From the NCBI RefSeq assembly GCF_000006565.2, contig NC_031467.1, positions 1,795,934 through 1,859,933 on the forward strand: a stretch of 64,000 nt of DNA, given 5' to 3'. The notes under the pieces were generated by a model that was given only the letters and a program-made list of their open reading frames with translations, was not told the DNA's origin and did not search any database. Position 1 is the first letter of the stretch, and each line of letters opens with the position of its first letter. A program made the translations under genes and the position numbers. Of the stretch, positions 58,156 through 64,000 are shown one piece after another. This DNA comes from Toxoplasma gondii ME49 (lineage: Eukaryota; Apicomplexa; Conoidasida; Eucoccidiorida; Sarcocystidae).

Positions 58156-60576
58156 GAAGAAAGTGACTGATTCAACACTGCAGTCAGAGCTGTTCATGTA
58201 TACTGAACAAGTCTGCATACTGCACTGAAGTCAGTGCAACAGCGCGCGAAAAGCCAAGAGATTGTCGAATGACTACTGCAACGTATGGGTGCGGTGTGAC
58301 TCCAGAACCGAGTCACCGATTTATGCATTACTGCAGCAGTTGTGACATATTTCATGGGGATAGCGTGTATATGTGTCAGAGTGTATTGGTGTAGCATTCG
58401 AGGAATGGCATTCGCTTCTCCTGGACTGTCGGTAAGGCGGATACAGTGTTCCCTGAGTAACCGTAACGAAACAGAGAAGATTTGTTCTGACAGACAAATC
58501 CGCAAAATGCATTGTTGCCATTGGTGGTACACTACGGAGGAAACGTCCTTGAATAGATGCGATTTTGATCAAATATACGGACCTACGTATTTGTTCGGGG
58601 GACCGCGGAATTTGCCTGCGGCTGACATTCTTTGTGTCTGGAAGACCAGAGCTACCTCCTGCATTTGATTGGCGCCAATGCAAAGACGAATACCTTTGCC
58701 GAACTGAGAGTCTCTTGCAAGCAAATGCTTGTTTTTTCTCGTTTTTCTCGATTCGGTTGCCGATGGCCTTAGATATTCCGGTGTGGTGTCATTGGCCAAG
58801 AGATCCTTCAACCTTCAACACCCAATTTTTTCGATTGAATGTGTTTTTGCCCTGGTGAATGTGTCGTCTACCACCACAACATGTTTCTTAAAGACACTTT
58901 AGGCTTATCAAGATCGTCATTAAAGAACCGTCACCATCAGCTAGAGGAAGAAGATGAAGTTGCAGCAGGTGACGCGATGGCTGCTGCTGTTTGTAAGAAG
59001 AAACTGAAATTCCAGAGGGACATTTTTCGCCACGTCGTTTCCCTACGATTTAACAGAGTCCCGCCGGGTCACCTATGTTCAAGAACAGGGTGTTCAAAGA
59101 AGTGGGTAAACATCTTCCTCACTCTCGAGCGGTGCCGTCTGCCTGTCCTTCTGAGTTACTTGTGGCTCGACTATGCCGCTCACGTGCCGACCACGGAAAC
59201 AGGGAAAATATGACAGTGGTAGGACGAGCTCAATCGGACTGGCATGGAGACGGTGGAGGGAAGAGAACCACGTCCATGGGGAGCTATGTGGTGACCAATG
59301 TTATTAACAATCAGACCCTGCACACTAAATGGTGACTGCTGCAGCATGCTCCATCACTACCATGGAGTAGTGAGGAGGAAAGCGGGACACAGGTGAATGA
59401 GAGCCAGATGTTGTTCCCGCGGTAGTGTAAAAACACATTCCCCACTGTGTTTCTGGTGGACGAAGGAGGAAGGAAGTTCTCCATGAAGCATTCAAGCGTT
59501 GGGCTCTCACGAGAGGAGGAACAGTACCGGCAGCGCCATAGTCTCCTCTACCAGTTTTGTAGATCTGTACATACCTACATTTCGCAGGATGATGTGGAAA
59601 AAGATAAGTGATACGATGAACAATAACGGGGGAGAACATCTGAGGTTATTGGGGGCGTTATCGACTATTTTTCGCTCGATCACACAAGTCTGCGGAACAC
59701 CGGCAGAAAGGAGCGCAGGCCAAAAAACCCGAAGCGGGTACACACTACCAAGAGCACTAAAGTTCGATTGTGCTGACAGCTGAAGCTCGTATAATTATAT
59801 ATGGCTGTGAGGAGGGGAAATCAACACCTGATCTGGAAGGCTACCTCACACTCGTGTTCGCGGTAGCATAGGCGCTACATCAGACGAAGCGGCGCACGAC
59901 CGTGCCGAACACTCGTGGGAAAAGAATATCCTGTGTCGTGGCCACGTTTGTGTTAACAGAACTGGTCCAGGTGGATTCACCGGCATGTTTGACGCACTTT
60001 ATTTTTACTGGAAATGTTTGTCCCTGTGTAACGCGAACCATATTGGATCAGTACCAGCGCACTGTTAATAACAAGATGCTCAAAAAAGGCGAAACGCGGG
60101 TGCACCTTTTTTGTGGAAATATTGCACCAAACGCGGTTATCCGGTCTTTTTCTCGGAAGCTAGTTATTTCCATAGATTGACAGTACGCAGGGGACTCCGT
60201 TAGGACTCGTGTGAATGCACTGGAGTAAACGAGGTACAGCAACTCTGCAAGAGTGCAGAACGATTTACGTGATTAACTCCTCCTCCCTGCGTATGCGCCT
60301 CGCAGGGGCGCAAGAAAATGTGTGAAGCCAGCTCAAACCTGGCGGAGAATAAGCGAGCATCTCTGGGAAATAATATGTTCTCGTTTGTGCAGTTTGCCAT
60401 AAAAGAGCGTTAAAAACCGAGTGGCCTCACGTATTTCTGTGTTGGATGCACAGAAAAACACTGTGTTGTCATGATGTTGTTGTTTATTGCGGCAGCTGAC
60501 ACAAATGTGACAGGGGTCAGGGACCAGTTAAAGAATATACAGACGTTGCTCACAGTCAGAGAACGGTGCTTCGCCA
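58156..60576. other. Subtelomeric stretch with short unassigned frames
   Basis: Several plus-strand frames of 80-125 codons occur, for example 58565-58858 (with LPMALDIPVWCHW), 58839-59213 (with an acidic EEEDEV run) and 59902-60180 (Cys pairs CPC). They share the Cys content and phrasing of the neighbouring SRS-like pieces but none is convincing alone. No tandem repeats were seen. Confidence 0.3.
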
Positions 60577-61367
60577 GTGCCACACCTCGGACGCAAACAA
60601 CAGGCATATGTGAAAATCGGTGAGTTAGTAAAGTTGGCTGTATCCGCTGCGTCACAGTTCAAGTGTACTGGAGTACAGGGATTATCAGCTAACCATCGCC
60701 CGTGCCAAGTGGATATATCGCTACGGCACGTCGAGTCTCTTGACGGTCATACACCGAATGTGACTGATGAATGCTGCATGATCAAGTGATTTCTTGCACA
60801 ATGCTACCAGGTAATAGATGTCACAACCGCTCCGATTATTTTGGAGAAAGAACACTGGAGGGTGCGAGGGGAGGCGCCACGTACACGTGTTGGGAACGAA
60901 CCTCCTGCAATTTGGAGTCCTGTAAAATATCCGATTCAAGAGGACAATTTTTTCATTACGCATGCAGCAACAAGCAGTTGGAGTGAGCACCACAACTGTC
61001 ATCCAATGTCACTTGCGGAAACAGGCTGATATTCCCGTTCAGGATGTTGAAAAGCAATATTCTCCGTTGGGGTACGTGGCACCTTCCTCGCTTCGATGGC
61101 TGAAAGAAACAAATGCCCGCCTGGAGTTGCGAAAATACCGAATTTCACTTTTCTATCTATTCCAGAGAGGCTTCACCGCACTTTTTGTGTTGCTGCGTCC
61201 CGCGACCTGTGTCATGTGGCTGCGTTGGGTGCAATGACTATGACCAGCGCATAACCCAATGTGGTCTTGACAAAATTGGGGGCACAATCGCTATCAGCGG
61301 AAGTCCATCCTCGTCTGAATGTGCTTACCTGTCTACTTCCTTAGGCAAACACAACACCACGTTGTAG
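60577..61367 (+). pseudogene. Further Cys-rich SRS-like fragments
   Basis: Overlapping plus-strand frames at 60577-60789 (LVKLAVSAASQFKCTGVQGL), 60841-61029 (PVKYPIQEDNFFITHA followed by a Cys) and 61113-61367 (many Cys, including CCCVPRP and GCVGCND) together resemble the order of segments within SRS domains. They are in different frames without clear splice sites. The call is weak. Confidence 0.22.
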
Positions 61368-62086
61368 TGACATTGAAAGAGAAAAATCCTGACGTGCCTG
61401 GTGGGTATGCAGCTTTTTAAATCTCCTCTCTTTCGACTACTTGGTTTTCTGAACCCACCCACACCGATAAATGCACATCCTTGCTGGACTGCCGGCCCCC
61501 CCTTTGTAACCCAAGCCGCCTTCCAGTACCCGCTTTTCGGGGTGCAGCCCAAAACACCTCTCTAGCAGCCCTTGCATTTGCTATGCTTGTTTCGTTGTAC
61601 AGAGTTTTACAGTATCACGCTATTGGATCTGCTGCAGGCACAACTGTGAGGTTCATTTTCTATTTATATTAAAATTGTGGAAGTATCATCAACAGAGCGT
61701 AGTTGGCAGCATTCACCACGCAGATCCCTTCTGCATTTTCCGCACCGATACATCGTCGTCATGGCTGCTAGACAACCGTCGATTGGCTGCGGTGGCAACG
61801 GTGGACCCGCGGCTTGCTTCTGGACGGGCATCCCGGACGCAGGCATGACGACAGGGGAGCACAGTGTCGACTCCACATACGTTATGTCCAGCGCTTGCTT
61901 CCAACACTGGAGCGCTTCCGCTTCAAATAAAAAAGGAGAAAAAGCATACCGAATCTTGCCGCGAATGTGTTTATGCATTCCGATAGCACTTTTTTGTCGT
62001 GAACTCTCACTGACTCGGCCACCCGATCCGGCACACAGTAGCAACGCAAATCTGGTGTGTGGCAATTCGTATTCCACCTGATCAAC
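61368..62086. other. Upstream region of the telomere-proximal gene
   Basis: No supported gene. Frames on both strands cover 61664-62081 (134 codons plus, 137 codons minus), but neither shows a domain. It probably includes the promoter and 5' untranslated region of the gene at 62087. Confidence 0.4.
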
Positions 62087-62914
62087 ATGATTCTCAAGAT
62101 TTCTTCTGCGAATGTTCTGGTTTTTGTCATCATCTGGCTGTGCGCTGCGCGCAGTTGTTGTATTGAGAGCCTGGAGGTGGCGACATCGGCTGTGGATTCA
62201 GCAGCTGCTATCCACAGCGGCGACAATGGCAGCGACGCAGCTTTCATGGTCCCAAACCCAGTCGCAATGACCAACGCTCAACACCAACGAATGCAGCTTC
62301 TTGGTCTTCTGAACAAGTCGAGAAGGTAGGGTTGGTGCGTGGATTTGCGAAGTAGAATTGTTTTATCCGAGCAATGTATGCGGTGCCACGGCTGCGCTAC
62401 ACCGTGTGAGAACGTGTGCTGATTTGCCCCCCCAAGGTGCCAGGTGAAGCCGAGATGCTGAATGTTGTGTGCGAATGAGAAAGCGCAAGCTAAGTGACAT
62501 GTGTTTCTCTCCAAACCAAATGCATTCCCGCTGTCCAGAAGCAATCCGACTCAAACAAGTGCCGCTTTTTCAACTTCAACGCAGGCAGGGTCTTCGTGGT
62601 TCCGGTAGTCCTACACTCGTACGCACTTGTGTGCAGCAGTACAAGGCACTGTGCATGGCTGCGTGACATCTTGCAGAAGTAGCCCCGCCAAGAAGAAAAC
62701 GGTGGCGAGACGCCGCACAAAGGAGAAGAATGTGGCCGCGGGGCTATTGCTGCTGACAGTCATCTTCGGGATACTATTGGCTTTTGTCAAGCTACAGCAC
62801 TGCCGACAAAAACTGCTAAAAAGCGCCAGCGGCGCAACCGAAGGAAACACAACCCGGAGGCTTGCAGAAGACAATTGTGTAAGGTTGGACCCCGCACGAT
62901 ATTTATACCTGTAG
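62087..62914 (+). CDS. Telomere-proximal two-exon membrane protein with signal peptide
   Basis: Exon 1 (62087-62325) and exon 2 (62677-62914) join in phase 2 (CGAGAAG|GTAGGG, CTTGCAG acceptor). The result is about 158 residues. Residues 1-25 (ISSANVLVFVIIWLCAARSC) are a clear signal peptide. A Ser/Ala/Asp-rich exposed segment follows, then a basic block (KKKTVARRRTKEK), one membrane helix (VAAGLLLLTVIFGILLAFVK) and a short tail with CRQKLLKS. This plan (signal peptide, short variable ectodomain, one membrane helix, intron between) resembles the subtelomeric multigene families annotated in Toxoplasma, but I cannot name the family. An alternative donor in TTGT|GTAAGG near 62879 could splice to a further exon before the telomere. 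The gene ends about 290 bases from the telomere repeats. Confidence 0.68.
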
Positions 62915-63202
62915 GCCGTTATCATGACTGACCTTTTCTTAAAACACGAGGACTCACCGACGTCCGCTGGTCGAGGGCAACCTACTGGCATTTCACACCC
63001 CGCACCTACTGGGCAGTCCGTCTCCAGATCAGCCAGGTTCCGAGGTTCTACAATGACACACTTGCTTGGATCTTGAATGTCTTTTTTGCCGGATCCAACT
63101 TCGATCGTATTTGTGACACTGACAGGTGTTTCACGTTCAACCTCATCACCAGTGCAAGATTGGTTCTCTCCACGACTGTTTGCGAGGGGTATCGCGTGCA
63201 AG
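62915..63202. other. Junction sequence between last gene and telomere
   Basis: This unique sequence of about 290 bases separates the predicted stop from the telomere tract. It is open on the minus strand, in a frame running from 63201 inward to 62611, with Cys/Pro-rich composition. On the plus strand a 49-codon frame starts at 62924. Neither is supported enough to call. Confidence 0.4.
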
Positions 63203-64000
63203 GTTTAGGGTTTAGGGTTTAGGGTTTAGGGTTTAGGGTTTAGGGTTTGGGGTTTAGGGTTTTAGGGTTTAGGGTTTAGGGTTTAGGGTTTAGGGTTTAG
63301 GGTTTAGGGTTTAGGGTTTAGGGTTTAGGGTTTAGGGTTTAGGGTTTAGGGTTTAGGGTTTAGGGTTTAGGGTTTAGGGTTTAGGGTTTAGGGTTTAGGG
63401 TTTAGGGTTTAGGGTTTAGGGTTTAGGGTTTAGGGTTTAGGGTTTAGGGTTTAGGGTTTAGGGTTTAGGGTTTAGGGTTTAGGGTTTAGGGTTTAGGGTT
63501 TAGGGTTTAGGGTTTAGGGTTTAGGGTTTAGGGTTTAGGGTTTAGGGTTTAGGGTTTAGGGTTTAGGGTTTAGGGTTTAGGGTTTAGGGTTTAGGGTTTA
63601 GGGTTTAGGGTTTAGGGTTTAGGGTTTAGGGTTTAGGGTTTAGGGTTTAGGGTTTAGGGTTTAGGGTTTAGGGTTTAGGGTTTAGGGTTTAGGGTTTAGG
63701 GTTTAGGGTTTAGGGTTTAGGGTTTAGGGTTTAGGGTTTAGGGTTTAGGGTTTAGGGTTTAGGGTTTAGGGTTTAGGGTTTAGGGTTTAGGGTTTAGGGT
63801 TTAGGGTTTAGGGTTTAGGGTTTAGGGTTTAGGGTTTAGGGTTTAGGGTTTAGGGTTTAGGGTTTAGGGTTTAGGGTTTAGGGTTTAGGGTTTAGGGTTT
63901 AGGGTTTAGGGTTTAGGGTTTAGGGTTTAGGGTTTAGGGTTTAGGGTTTAGGGTTTAGGGTTTAGGGTTTAGGGTTTAGGGTTTAAGGTTTAGGGTTTAG
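63203..64000 (+). repeat. Telomere: (TTTAGGG)n terminal array
   Basis: Roughly 113 copies of the 7-base repeat TTTAGGG, with the G-rich strand running 5' to 3' toward position 64000, mark this as a true right-hand chromosome end. Variant units are seen near the inner edge (TTTGGGG at 63246-63252 and a TTTTAGGG unit near 63259-63267) and one near the outer edge (TTTAAGG around 63982-63988). The rest is uniform. TTTAGGG is the repeat known from coccidian apicomplexans and from plants. Confidence 0.99.

Noticed and set aside
61664..62077. Minus-strand 137-codon frame upstream of the telomere-proximal gene
   Set aside because: No ATG in good context, no domain, and an equally long plus-strand frame overlaps it. 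Undecidable without homology.
1..64000. CRISPR arrays, insertion sequences, prophage or bacterial mobile elements
   Set aside because: No spaced direct repeats, terminal inverted repeats with a transposase, or phage genes were seen. Repeats are simple microsatellites, short tandem duplications and telomere units.

Overview
This window is the right-hand end of a chromosome from a coccidian apicomplexan, most likely Toxoplasma gondii or a very close relative (Hammondia/Neospora group). The evidence is the terminal array of TTTAGGG telomere repeats reading toward the end of the window, GC-rich genes cut into many small exons by introns ending in pyrimidine-tract plus CAG, long homopolymeric and charged insertions in conserved proteins, abundant TATATA microsatellites in introns, and protein sequences that fit this lineage. 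A species-level call is inference. No bacterial-type operons, CRISPR arrays, insertion sequences, rRNA or convincing tRNA genes are present.

Layout. 0.7-5.5 kb (-): a large helical-repeat protein with an organelle-targeting-like N terminus. 7.5-9.4 kb (+): an uncharacterised protein with a presequence-like N terminus and a coiled coil. 12.5-14.1 kb (+): a conserved hypothetical protein with a Cys-rich C terminus. 15.2-16.6 kb (-): nucleoside diphosphate kinase with a GC-AG intron. 18.4-23.1 kb (+): RAD23 (UBL-UBA-XPC binding-UBA), eight exons. 27.2-44.0 kb (+): VPS54, the GARP tethering subunit, about 15 exons and by far the largest gene. 44.5-45.9 kb (-): small uncertain genes. 47.1-52.6 kb (-): NOL10/Enp2, a ribosome-biogenesis WD40 protein, nine exons. 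53.9-55.0 kb (+): tubulin-binding cofactor A with a long acidic C-terminal extension.

From about 55 kb the character changes. Clear housekeeping genes stop, and short, interrupted, Cys-containing frames that resemble pieces of SRS surface-antigen domains appear (56.6-61.4 kb). A two-exon single-pass membrane protein (62.1-62.9 kb) lies less than 300 bases from the telomere tract (63.2-64.0 kb).

The genes are independent housekeeping functions (nucleotide metabolism, proteasome shuttling, Golgi tethering, ribosome assembly, tubulin folding) arranged as single transcription units, several of them in divergent pairs that probably share intergenic promoters (5.5-7.5, 16.6-18.4 and 52.6-53.9 kb). 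I rebuilt exon structures by reading frames, GT/AG (or GC/AG) sites and codon phase. For NDK, RAD23, NOL10, TBCA and nearly all of VPS54 the phases close exactly. The most novel-looking material is the telomere-proximal 8 kb, not a recognisable new system.
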